NCBI GenBank assembly: GCA_947466085.1
Contig: CANIEC010000007.1
Coordinates: 1 to 64,000 of the forward strand
Reading direction: 5' to 3'
From: Rhodospirillales bacterium
GTDB lineage: Bacteria > Pseudomonadota > Alphaproteobacteria > Reyranellales > Reyranellaceae
Length of the DNA stretch: 64,000 nucleotides
Below the pieces are notes generated by a model. That model did not search any database, was not told the origin of the DNA, and worked only from the letters and a program-made list of their open reading frames with translations. Below, piece after piece: positions 49,966 through 57,860 of this stretch; positions within the stretch are counted from its first letter, which is position 1, and the number at the start of each line of letters is the position of its first letter. The translations under genes were made by a program, and so were the position numbers.

Positions 49966-50006
49966 GTTCGTCTCCGTTCAACGGCCCATCGGGGTGTGGA
50001 AGGCGT
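49963..50006. repeat. Direct repeat, copy 1 (downstream of the immunity gene)
   Basis: 44 nt matching 53285-53328 with four mismatches in my alignment by eye. The repeat covers the start codon, ribosome-binding site and a short upstream stretch as seen on the minus strand. The two copies flank the toxin-immunity module. Confidence 0.8.
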
Positions 50007-50096
50007 TTCTGCCGCCACTCAAATCGACGTGGCCGGGCTTCCCCGCACCGGCACCCGCTGCACGGTCGCCCGCATTGCCTTCTGGTTCGCCCAACG

Positions 50097-50891
50097 TCAG
50101 ATCTTAGCGAACGCAGGTTTCTCGACGCCGGTCATCGTGTCATAGGCCTTGAGAATCGTCTCCTCCGGCGTCCGCGTGACGCCGCTGTCGTGGTAGATCG
50201 CCTTCAGCCACATTGCCATCCTCGTATGATAGCCGTTCATGATGAAGCGTTCCGACATGACCTTGCGCAGCATCTCCTCGCCCTTGGCGACATAGGCCGC
50301 GTCGGGCTTGCCACCGTCGGCGAGATGACGGCAGGCCCATTGGCCGTACATCAGTTCCGCCCGCACGATCGCTGGTGCCGACGAAGGCTTGGTGGTGAGT
50401 CCAGCCTCCTGACAGAGTTTCAGGCCGACTTCATGACGTCGCGCCGCCAGGTTGAGCGGCAACGCGAGTTCGAGCCCCTCCCGCATCAGCAGCTTTTTCC
50501 CGTTGGGTTCGAAGCGGTCGAACTGATCCCATCGTCTCCAGTCGGCCTCACTTGAGCGGCCGAACTCGGTCACCGCCGGATCTCCATCGATCAGCCACTT
50601 GCACAGGCCCAGCGTCTCCCACCATTGATAGGCGTAATAGGATTCCTCGCTATCCTTGGCTTTTGGCGACGCCGGTTGTAATTCCATCCAGCCCGCGAGC
50701 GCCCGCGCTAGCGGCAACACCTGCTCGCGCAAGCCGAGTAGATGGGCCTGGATCAGATATCCTAGTTTACTAGCCATGTAGTGCGAGCGATTGAACCGTC
50801 CGGTCGTTTCCGGCTCGAACTTCGTCGCAATCGCCAGAAGGAAATCGAGGTAGAACTGACGATCTTTCTCGGGCTCGAATATTCTCGGCAT
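50097..50891 (-). CDS. Candidate immunity protein for the adjacent nuclease toxin
   Basis: A 264-residue protein, mostly helical by composition, with no signal peptide and no membrane segment. Visible features are YYAYQWWETLGLCKWLIDGD in the middle and a C-terminal ETILKAYDTMTGVEKPAFAKI-like end. I do not recognise a named family, though helical Imm proteins of polymorphic toxin systems look similar. The ATG at 50891 overlaps the toxin TGA by one nucleotide, with GGAGG upstream inside the toxin gene. A GTG 3 nt earlier is possible. Position, coupling and lower GC than the neighbourhood point to an immunity role, which is inference. Confidence 0.55.
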   Translation of the reverse strand: MPRIFEPEKDRQFYLDFLLAIATKFEPETTGRFNRSHYMASKLGYLIQAHLLGLREQVLPLARALAGWMELQPASPKAKDSEESYYAYQWWETLGLCKWLIDGDPAVTEFGRSSEADWRRWDQFDRFEPNGKKLLMREGLELALPLNLAARRHEVGLKLCQEAGLTTKPSSAPAIVRAELMYGQWACRHLADGGKPDAAYVAKGEEMLRKVMSERFIMNGYHTRMAMWLKAIYHDSGVTRTPEETILKAYDTMTGVEKPAFAKI

Positions 50892-53287
50892 CACGGCCTC
50901 CGTTTCGGGTAGACGACAGCGCGGTCGCTACCTGCGATTCCTTCAACCACACCGTTACGTGCGCTTCCAGTCCCCACCGTCACGATGGTCACGTTCCTAT
51001 TGGCCAAATTCTCCAATGCTCTGGCGCCGGCTTCAGGTGACAAGCGTCCACTCTTCATCGCCGCACAAATGCTGTCTTGGGCGTGTTGCAGAGCACCATC
51101 TAAAGACAGCGGCGTCTGATGCGCCCTGCCGCTCGGACCGATCGACGTATCAGAGCCGCGCCATTTGGAATCCCAGAAGTGAATTTCGCCGTTACGATCG
51201 ACTGAGATCACATCCGGCCCCCGCTGCCCCGCCTTCCTTCCGAAGTCGATCACCGTGTGGTCCGGGAATTGCCGCGCGATTTCGTTGGCCAGCCCATACT
51301 CTCCGCGCAATCCCTTGAGATGGTTCTCGTCGTCGGGCAAGTAATCGCGCCCCGCCGCCGGTTCACCGACGCGCGGATCGAGTTTGATGCCGGCTGCCGT
51401 GTCGATGCCGTCGGCGTCAACGTACTGGTCCCTTTGGGCACGTTGGGCTCTCTTCCCCAACCAATCACTGAGATCTTGAGGCGACGATTCCTGCTCAGCG
51501 GCCGCCGCTGGTCCGGCCGTATCGGGTGCGGGCTGCGTGCTCGGCTTCGGCGGGGAATACCAGTCTGGATACAGTTTGTTGAGTGGCGTCGGCCCGTCCT
51601 GAGGTGATCGGTTGTGCCCGATACCTGGTGTGGGCCGTTGGCCTGAGGCCGCAGGTGGGCGGGACGGTGGGGAAACACGACTGCCTCCGCCACCACGAGC
51701 GCCGCCACCTCCGGCTTGTGCAAGAATGATGTTCTGCGGATCGAAGCCTTCGCCTACCTCCTCCGCGCTACCGTCGTCGTTAATGCGGGGCTCTGTCCCA
51801 TCGAGCGCGTCCTTCGCCGCGATCTCTTGCAATGGTGCTTCGACCGGCTCGCCGCCCGAGACCCGCAAGACGTTCGGATCGCCATTTGCGCGTGGCAGCA
51901 CGTCGCCGACCAAGCCGCGAATGTCAGCCATCGTCGGCGGCTTGCCCTCGACCGCCTCGAATGCGCCCAAAAGCCTGTCGAGCTGCTGCCGTGCGGTCCG
52001 AGCCTCCTCTCCGTCGGGATCGAGGTTGGCGGTGCGCAGTCCCTCTCCCAGGAACAGGCGGCCGAGCCTGTGTCGCTCGAAGGACGGATCAGATTTGCCT
52101 TCGGCGAGAGTCTTCTGGAGTTTGGTGAGGCGGTTGTAGTCGCTGTCGCCGAGGGACAGCCTGTGTTGAGCGAGATCGAGGCCGATGAAGCTTTGGGGTT
52201 CGGTCACGGCTTGGTTGTCGAGCCTGTCGTATAGGTCGCGGTCTGTGACGACGCGGCCGCCGTTGATGGCTGTCCGGTCGAGCGCCTCCATCTGCTCCGG
52301 GCTCAACCCGTCGCGCAGCTCCGTCGGCATCGCCATCAGGGGCGCCGCTGGATTGGCGCCGAGCCAATCGAGCGCGCCCGTGGCCGCACGTCCCCGCGCC
52401 GCCTGCCACGCCCGGTCGGCGCGCGCCTGTTCGAGCCGCGCCATCCTCGACACCTGTGCATGTACCTCGGGTGAGGCATCCGAAGGCGTCAGCCCGGCGG
52501 CGCGCGCCTGGTAGTCGTCGAGGTCGGGGCGCCGTGTCGGATCGTCCGGCGTGTCGGCCAGACCGCCCACGATCTCCGTCACGCGCCGCTCCTCGCGCGC
52601 CCGCTCGATCCTGCGCTCGACCGCCGCCCGCCGCTCCGGCTGGATCACGTCGCGTGCATGGTCGTAGAGCTTCGCCGCGCGCTCGGGATCCTGGCCGATC
52701 GCGGCCTCGACCGCGCCGGCATAGAGATCGCTCAGACCGGTGCGCACCGCCGTATCGGTCCGGCCCGCGTCCCAGCCTCTTCGTTCGCCCTGGTAGCGCA
52801 GCTCGCCCACCGTGGTGTGGCCCAGCGTGCGCAGATGGGCGGGGTCTTGCCAGGACAGCGACGCGTCCTGCCGCAGGTCGGCGAGGCGCTCGGCCACGAT
52901 GCGGTCGTCCAGCACGGACGTCGCCTGCTCCGCGATCCGCCCGAGGTCACCGCCGGCGCGGTCGAGACGCCGGTCGATCACCGGTTCGAGCAGGGCCTTC
53001 TGGCGGGGCCCGATCGCCTGCGCCAGATAGCGGTCCTTCAGCGCGCCCAGAAGCCGGATGGTCTCGGCGATCCCGGCCAGCGCGCCCTCGGGGTCCCGGC
53101 CCGCGAGCCCCGTCAACGGATCGGTCACCAGGCCGCGCACCTCGCCCGCGAACCCGGTGTCGAGCTGGCGCGCGAACATCTCGTCGGCCTGAAGGCCGAG
53201 CGCGCTGTCGTCCCCAAGCTCGTTGCGCGACCATGGTTCCGCGGCAGGCGCTGCCGAGAGCAGCCCTTCTGTCATGATGCTTGCCAT
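50891..53287 (-). CDS. Phage internal-virion-protein-like polymorphic toxin with C-terminal PD-(D/E)XK nuclease domain
   Basis: A 798-residue protein with no signal peptide. Residues 1 to about 480 are helical, charged and Arg-rich. They resemble internal virion or ejection proteins of podovirus-like phages (for example DRDLYDRLDNQ then LGDSDYNRLTKLQKTLAEG). About 520-640 is a Gly- then Pro-rich linker that contains GIGHNRSP at 555. About 645-798 is a candidate nuclease: E663 (LRGEYGLANE), D692 (GPDVISV) and D706-x-K708 (FWDSKW) fit an E-D-DxK site. The start ATG at 53287 follows GGAGACGAAC. The C-terminal part is visibly less GC-rich than the N-terminal part. The next gene overlaps the stop. 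No other phage gene is nearby. Confidence 0.7.
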   Translation of the reverse strand: MASIMTEGLLSAAPAAEPWSRNELGDDSALGLQADEMFARQLDTGFAGEVRGLVTDPLTGLAGRDPEGALAGIAETIRLLGALKDRYLAQAIGPRQKALLEPVIDRRLDRAGGDLGRIAEQATSVLDDRIVAERLADLRQDASLSWQDPAHLRTLGHTTVGELRYQGERRGWDAGRTDTAVRTGLSDLYAGAVEAAIGQDPERAAKLYDHARDVIQPERRAAVERRIERAREERRVTEIVGGLADTPDDPTRRPDLDDYQARAAGLTPSDASPEVHAQVSRMARLEQARADRAWQAARGRAATGALDWLGANPAAPLMAMPTELRDGLSPEQMEALDRTAINGGRVVTDRDLYDRLDNQAVTEPQSFIGLDLAQHRLSLGDSDYNRLTKLQKTLAEGKSDPSFERHRLGRLFLGEGLRTANLDPDGEEARTARQQLDRLLGAFEAVEGKPPTMADIRGLVGDVLPRANGDPNVLRVSGGEPVEAPLQEIAAKDALDGTEPRINDDGSAEEVGEGFDPQNIILAQAGGGGARGGGGSRVSPPSRPPAASGQRPTPGIGHNRSPQDGPTPLNKLYPDWYSPPKPSTQPAPDTAGPAAAAEQESSPQDLSDWLGKRAQRAQRDQYVDADGIDTAAGIKLDPRVGEPAAGRDYLPDDENHLKGLRGEYGLANEIARQFPDHTVIDFGRKAGQRGPDVISVDRNGEIHFWDSKWRGSDTSIGPSGRAHQTPLSLDGALQHAQDSICAAMKSGRLSPEAGARALENLANRNVTIVTVGTGSARNGVVEGIAGSDRAVVYPKRRP

Positions 53288-53328
53288 GTTCGTCTCCGTT
53301 CAGCGGCCCATCGGGGCCTGGAGGGCGT
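53285..53328. repeat. Direct repeat, copy 2 (leader of the toxin gene)
   Basis: The counterpart of 49963-50006. On the minus strand it holds the toxin gene's ribosome-binding site and start codon. A short hairpin (GGCCC-CGAT-GGGCC) just upstream of the ribosome-binding site is complete in this copy and partly degraded in the other. Confidence 0.8.
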
Positions 53329-54034
53329 CTTTTCCCGTCGCGTGCCTCTTCGGAAAGGAAAGCCGCTCCGATGCCCGGACAGCCCCGGTCATCGTCTGCT
53401 CGTTGGGCGGCGATTTCGGCGCGCTCGACCCGGTTGATGCGACGGTCTGCAGTTACGCCGCGAGGTCAACGTTCCGGGTGATCGGTGCTCAATGGCCGCG
53501 ACAAGGCACGCGTCAACAGGGGCGACGACAACGAGGGATAGGCAGTATCATCGCCACGGCCATCAAATGTTCTCAAAGACATCTCCTGTGAGAAGCGAGC
53601 CCTCGAGTTACTGATGAGTCGGACTTTGAACCTGCAAGCGTCAATTCTCGACGGAGCACGTCGATCGGAATCGATACTGCCATCGGCTATGTGTTTCATA
53701 TGAATGGTCGAAATTCCTGACTCTCTGGTGTCAGGAATTCCCCATCACTGCTTTGTCCGATTCTCTACCGCGACCTGCCTGCGGCGAGCGAGGACAGGTT
53801 GGGTGCCACGATCGAGATGACGAGGTTGGGGCTGCCTTACGCAACTGCGTCGGCTGACGTCACGGAGTCAGGACGGTCGGTTGTCTGACCAAATGCGGCT
53901 TCTCACGGCCGCCCGGCTTGACGACCACAGGCAATTAGTCGCCACCAGCATTAAGCGCTCATTGGATGCCCGGGCTTAGACGCTTAGCCGGAGAAGTTTC
54001 CAGCGCCTTGCTTTATACCCTTCTGGTCTGCGTC
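53329..54034. other. Gene-poor region upstream of the toxin gene
   Basis: About 700 nt with no convincing gene on either strand. The short frames here lack ribosome-binding sites and recognisable proteins. Base composition is lower in GC than the flanks. A perfect 10-bp inverted repeat with an 8-nt loop (AATTCCTGAC / GTCAGGAATT, 53712-53739) is the only structured element seen. The region presumably contains the toxin promoter. No att-like or tRNA sequence was recognised. Confidence 0.5.
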
Positions 54035-54790
54035 TCAGGTGCGCAAGGTGAGGCCGCCATCCACCACCAGCTCGTGGCCGGTGATGAAGTCGGCATCGTC
54101 AGACGCCAGCAGCAGCGCGCCGCGGGCGATGTCGATCGGCTGGCCGAGCCGGCGCAGCGCCGCCTTCTTCTCCCAGACTTCGCGGATCTCCGGCTTGTCG
54201 AAGTTGGTCCGGGTCATGCCGCTGTAGATCGCGCCCGGGCAGACATAGTTGGCGGTGATGTTGAACTTGCCGAGCTCCAGCGCCAGCGTGCGCGTGAGGC
54301 CGCCGACGCCCGCCTTGGAGGCGCAATAGGCCGCGAGGCCGTAGTCGGTGTCGAAGGCCATCACCGAGGCGGTGTTGACGATGCGCGCGCGACCCTTCTC
54401 GCGGGCCCGCAGCTTCAGCGCCGGGATGGCCTCGCGGCACAGCCGGAACATGCCGCGCACGTTGACGTCGTTCACGCGGTCCCACATTTCGTCGGTCATT
54501 TCCTCGACGAAGGCGCGGCCGCTGACCCCGGCATTGTTGAACAGGATGTCGAGCGCGCCGAACCGGTCGAGCGCGGCGGCGACGATCTTCTTCGGTGCAT
54601 CATCGCCGGTTATGTCGGCCGCGAAGGCCTCGATGGATTTATTCCCCGCATGTGCCGTCTCGATCGCCGACTCCGGCCGGTCGACCGCCAGCACCTGCGC
54701 CCCCTCCTCGGCAAAAAGCCGGGCCGAGGCCTCTCCGATGCCCGAGGCGGCACCGGTCACGATCGCGATCTTGCCGCTCAGTCTACCCAT
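54035..54790 (-). CDS. Short-chain dehydrogenase/reductase (SDR)
   Basis: A 251-residue classical SDR, NAD(P)-dependent. The cofactor motif is TGAASGIGEASA and NNAGVSG follows at about 85. The catalytic Ser lies in NTASVMAF, with Tyr and Lys in YGLAAYCASKAGVGG. The ATG at 54790 has GGAGG 5 nt upstream; an in-frame start 12 nt earlier is less likely. It ends VDGGLTLRT. It lies downstream of an MDR-type reductase on the same strand (16-nt gap). The substrate is unknown; fatty-acyl or hydroxy-acyl-CoA chemistry fits the neighbours. Confidence 0.93.
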   Translation of the reverse strand: MGRLSGKIAIVTGAASGIGEASARLFAEEGAQVLAVDRPESAIETAHAGNKSIEAFAADITGDDAPKKIVAAALDRFGALDILFNNAGVSGRAFVEEMTDEMWDRVNDVNVRGMFRLCREAIPALKLRAREKGRARIVNTASVMAFDTDYGLAAYCASKAGVGGLTRTLALELGKFNITANYVCPGAIYSGMTRTNFDKPEIREVWEKKAALRRLGQPIDIARGALLLASDDADFITGHELVVDGGLTLRT

Positions 54791-54806
54791 GCGAGCCTCC
54801 ATCCGT

Positions 54807-55784
54807 TCAGGCGACGTCGATGATGACCTTGCCGGTGGCCTTGCGCGACAGCAGGGCGTTCATGGCGTCGGCCGCCTTCTCCAGCGGGAAGCGCATGGAG
54901 ATGTGCGGCTTGAGCTTGCCCTCGCCGTACCAGGCCAGCATCTCGTCGAAGTTCTTGCGTGCCTCGGCCGGCTCGCGGCCGCGCCAGGCACCGTAGAACA
55001 CGCCGCGCACGTCGCAGCTCTTCAGCAGCGCCAGGTTGGCCGGCAACGACGGGATGCGGCCCGCCGCGAAGCCCACCACCAGCAGGCGGCCGTACCAGGC
55101 GATGCAGCGCACCGATTCGTCGAAGGCGTCGCCGCCGACCGCGTCGTAGATGATGTCCGCGCCGTTACCGCCGGTCAGTTCCTTGACCTTGTCGCGCATC
55201 TTTTCCTTGGCGTAGTTCACGAACATCGTGGCGCCGTACTTCCTGCAGATCTCCATCTTCTCGTCGGAGCCCACGGCGGCGATGACCTTGAGGCCCATCA
55301 GGGCGCCCAGCTCGACCGCGGTGAGGCCGACGCCGCCCGAGGCGCCGGTGACCAGCAAGGTCTCGCCCGGCTTGTAGCTGCTGCGCTGCTTCAGCGCGTA
55401 GTACGAGGTGCCGTAGGTCATGGTGAAGGCCGCACCATCCTCGTAGCTCATGTTCTTTGGCATCGGCAGGAGCTGGATCTCGTCGACCACGGCCTCGCTG
55501 GCATAGCCGCCATGGCCGATCATGCCGATCACGCGGTCGCCGACCTTGTAGCCGGTGACGCCCTCGCCGACCTCGGTGATGTCGCCCGCGATCTCGTGGC
55601 CCGGCGCGAACGGGCGCTGCGGCTTGAACTGGTACTTGTCCTGGATGATCAGCGTGTCGGGAAAGTTGACGCCCGCCGCCCGGGTCGCCACGCGCACCTG
55701 GCCCTTGCCCACCGGCTTGGAGGGCAGCTCCACCAGCTTCAGGCTCTCCGGCCCGCCCGGCGTTTCGCTCAGCATCGCGCGCAT
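54807..55784 (-). CDS. Zinc-independent MDR family NADPH:quinone oxidoreductase-like protein
   Basis: A 325-residue medium-chain reductase with the NADPH-binding loop LLVTGASGGVGLTAVELGAL and no zinc ligands. The N-terminal GVNFPDTLIIQDKYQFKPQRPFAPGHEIAG and the QOR signature fit quinone oxidoreductase or enoyl-CoA reductase types. It is likely co-transcribed with the SDR downstream. It is divergent from a MaoC hydratase gene (106-nt gap). Confidence 0.92.
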   Translation of the reverse strand: MRAMLSETPGGPESLKLVELPSKPVGKGQVRVATRAAGVNFPDTLIIQDKYQFKPQRPFAPGHEIAGDITEVGEGVTGYKVGDRVIGMIGHGGYASEAVVDEIQLLPMPKNMSYEDGAAFTMTYGTSYYALKQRSSYKPGETLLVTGASGGVGLTAVELGALMGLKVIAAVGSDEKMEICRKYGATMFVNYAKEKMRDKVKELTGGNGADIIYDAVGGDAFDESVRCIAWYGRLLVVGFAAGRIPSLPANLALLKSCDVRGVFYGAWRGREPAEARKNFDEMLAWYGEGKLKPHISMRFPLEKAADAMNALLSRKATGKVIIDVA

Positions 55785-55890
55785 CGTCTCACTCCCCGTC
55801 CCGGTGTTTCATCCTGTGGCGGCATTGATACGATGACGAGCCGGCCAGCGTCCATCCATGCTAGGAAGGCTCCCTTCCGCGAGGAGAAAG

Positions 55891-56346
55891 ATGGCAGGAC
55901 TTCATTACGAGGACTTCAGCGTCGGCCGCCTGTTCGAGCACGAATGGACGCGCACCGTGACCGAGATGGACAATGTCCTGTTCAGCTCGCTCACCATGAA
56001 CGTCCAGCCGCTGCATCTCGACGAGGAATTCGCCTCGAAGACCGAGTTCGGCCAGCGCATCGTGAACAGCCTGTTCACCCTGGGCCTGATGATCGGCATC
56101 ACCGTCAACGACACGACGCTCGGCACCACCATCGCCAATCTCGGCATGACCGACGTGCGCTTTCCCAAGCCGGTGTTCCACGGCGACACGCTGCGGGTGC
56201 GGACCCGCGTCGTCAGCCTGCGCGAGAGCAAGTCGCGTCCCGATGCCGGCATCGTCGAATTCGCGCACACCGCGATCAACCAGCGCGGCGAGATCGTCGC
56301 CGAATGCACCCGCCAGGCGCTGATGCGCAAGAAACCCAAGGACTGA
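55891..56346 (+). CDS. MaoC family acyl-CoA hydratase/dehydratase
   Basis: A 151-residue hot-dog protein. The start at 55891 ([15 protein letters not shown]) is supported by GAGGAG. The active-site stretch [12 protein letters not shown] has the His-Asp arrangement of (R)-specific enoyl-CoA hydratases, and [11 protein letters not shown] and the C-terminal [16 protein letters not shown] fit. It precedes a CitE-type lyase by 6 nt. This MaoC-CitE pair is typical of methylmalyl/malyl-CoA type pathways in alphaproteobacteria. Confidence 0.92.
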   Translation: MAGLHYEDFSVGRLFEHEWTRTVTEMDNVLFSSLTMNVQPLHLDEEFASKTEFGQRIVNSLFTLGLMIGITVNDTTLGTTIANLGMTDVRFPKPVFHGDTLRVRTRVVSLRESKSRPDAGIVEFAHTAINQRGEIVAECTRQALMRKKPKD

Positions 56347-56352
56347 GAACCG

Positions 56353-57216
56353 ATGCGATCCTTCCTGTTCGTTCCCGCCGATTCCGAGCGCAAGCTCGCC
56401 AAGGGCCCCGCCTCCGGCGCCGACGGGCTGATCCTCGACCTCGAGGATTCCGTCGCCACCGACCGCAAGATGATCGCGCGCGACATGGCGCTGGCCTATC
56501 TCCGGAGCGCCGACCGGGCCGGCCCGAAGCTCTACGTCCGTGTCAACGCGCTCGACACCGGCCTGACCCTGGGCGACCTCGCGACCGTCATGCAGGGCAA
56601 GCCCGACGGCATCGTGTTCCCGAAATGCGTCGGCCAGTCCGACCTCGACCTGATGTCGAACTATCTCGATGCGCTGGAAGCGCGCGAGGGCATCGAGGCC
56701 GGCACAACCCGTATCCTGACCATCGCCACCGAAAGCGCGGCGGCGATCCTGGCGCTCACCGCGGCGCCGGCCAGGCATGCCCGCCTGATCGGCCATTCCT
56801 GGGGCGGCGAGGACCTGATGGCCGATCTCGGCGCGCTGGCGAAGGGTCCCTCGCCCGGCGTCTACGACGACACGTTCAAGATGGCGCGCACGGTCAACCT
56901 GATGGCCTCGGTCGCCGCCGGCGTCACCGCCTACGACACGGTCTATCCCGACATCCGCAACGTCGAGGGCCTGCGCGCCGAGGCGCACGATGCCCGCCGC
57001 ATGGGCTACGGCGGCAAGATCGCGATCCATCCCGACCAGGTCGCCATCATCCACGAGGTCTTCACGCCGACCGCCGCCGAGATCGACTGGGCGACGCGGG
57101 TCATCGCGACCTTCGAGGGCAATCCCGGCGCCGGCGTCCTCACGATGGACGGCAAGATGCTCGACAAGCCGCATCTCGTGCTGGCCCGCCGCCTGGTCTC
57201 GCGGACGGGTGGATGA
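56353..57216 (+). CDS. HpcH/HpaI aldolase / citrate lyase beta (CitE) family CoA-ester lyase
   Basis: A 287-residue TIM-barrel lyase of the malyl-CoA/citramalyl-CoA lyase type. Seen are MRSFLFVPADSERKLAKG, the metal motif DGLILDLEDSVA, FPKCVGQSDL, an Arg/Glu region TIATESAAAIL, and KIAIHPDQVAIIHEVFTPT at the end. It forms or cleaves a CoA ester of a short dicarboxylate or hydroxy acid. It follows the MaoC gene by 6 nt, and its stop overlaps the ExoD start (ATGA). Thioesterase activity is an alternative known in the family. Confidence 0.92.
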   Translation: MRSFLFVPADSERKLAKGPASGADGLILDLEDSVATDRKMIARDMALAYLRSADRAGPKLYVRVNALDTGLTLGDLATVMQGKPDGIVFPKCVGQSDLDLMSNYLDALEAREGIEAGTTRILTIATESAAAILALTAAPARHARLIGHSWGGEDLMADLGALAKGPSPGVYDDTFKMARTVNLMASVAAGVTAYDTVYPDIRNVEGLRAEAHDARRMGYGGKIAIHPDQVAIIHEVFTPTAAEIDWATRVIATFEGNPGAGVLTMDGKMLDKPHLVLARRLVSRTGG

Positions 57217-57839
57217 AGGACAATTTCGGCCTTCTGGACACGCTCGACCGGCTGTTCGCCGGGGACCGCACCTCAGTCCTGTCGCTGAACGAATTCCTCG
57301 AAGGGTTCGACGGCCGCTCCTACGCCTTCGCCATTCTGGCGATCAACGTCGCGAACATCATCCCGTCGGGCATTCCCTGGCTGTCGACGATCACCGGCGT
57401 CCCGATGCTGTACGTGCTCGCGCAATACTTCGCAGGGCATCCCGTGCCGTCGCTGCCCGCGACGATCGGCAAGCGGGGCCTGCCGCGCGGCAAGCTGCAG
57501 GACTTCCTGAAGCGCGCGCGGCGCTTCATCCGCTGGCTGGAGAACACCGTCCACGCGCGTCACGAGTGGTGGGTCAACGGTGTGCCGCGCCGGCTGCTCC
57601 TTCTCGCGCTGTCGATCGACGTGCTGATCCTCGCTCTGCCGATTCCCTTCGACAACTTCTTCCCAGCCTGGGCGATCCTCTTCTTCTGCTTCGCCCTGAT
57701 CGAAGATGACGGTTTGATGGCGATTCTCGGCTGGTTGATGACAGCGGTCACCGCCTGCTGGACGGTGTTTCTCCTGATGGTCGGCCATGCCGCAATCTCG
57801 GCCGCAATTTCGACCCTGCGGGGGATTATTTTGGGTTAG
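57213..57839 (+). CDS. exoD: ExoD family membrane protein
   Basis: A 208-residue inner-membrane protein of the exopolysaccharide synthesis ExoD family. It has four or five hydrophobic segments and the signature blocks ANIIPSGIPWLSTITGVPMLYV and RLLLLALSIDVLILALPIP. The ATG at 57213 overlaps the stop of the CitE gene. The much longer reading in this frame is a shadow of the preceding genes. ExoD in rhizobia affects exopolysaccharide and alkaline tolerance. The link to the CoA genes upstream is not obvious. Confidence 0.9.
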   Translation: MKDNFGLLDTLDRLFAGDRTSVLSLNEFLEGFDGRSYAFAILAINVANIIPSGIPWLSTITGVPMLYVLAQYFAGHPVPSLPATIGKRGLPRGKLQDFLKRARRFIRWLENTVHARHEWWVNGVPRRLLLLALSIDVLILALPIPFDNFFPAWAILFFCFALIEDDGLMAILGWLMTAVTACWTVFLLMVGHAAISAAISTLRGIILG

Positions 57840-57860
57840 CCACCATAGTGAGCTGCCGCC

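Noticed and set aside
53223-53591. 122-codon plus-strand frame across the toxin leader
   Set aside because: It begins inside the toxin gene on the other strand, has no ribosome-binding site, and its shared MFVSVQRPIG words with the other repeat are just the leader repeat read backwards.
53466-53699. 77-codon minus-strand frame upstream of the toxin gene
   Set aside because: No ribosome-binding site and no recognisable features. Low-GC non-coding DNA is a sufficient explanation.
49846-54034. Integrated prophage or genomic island boundary
   Set aside because: No integrase, att site, tRNA junction or other phage gene is visible around the toxin locus. Only one phage-like protein is present.
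54348-57212. Very long plus-strand frame leading into ExoD
   Set aside because: Only the last 208 codons (57213-57839) encode a recognisable protein. The rest runs over genes in other frames.
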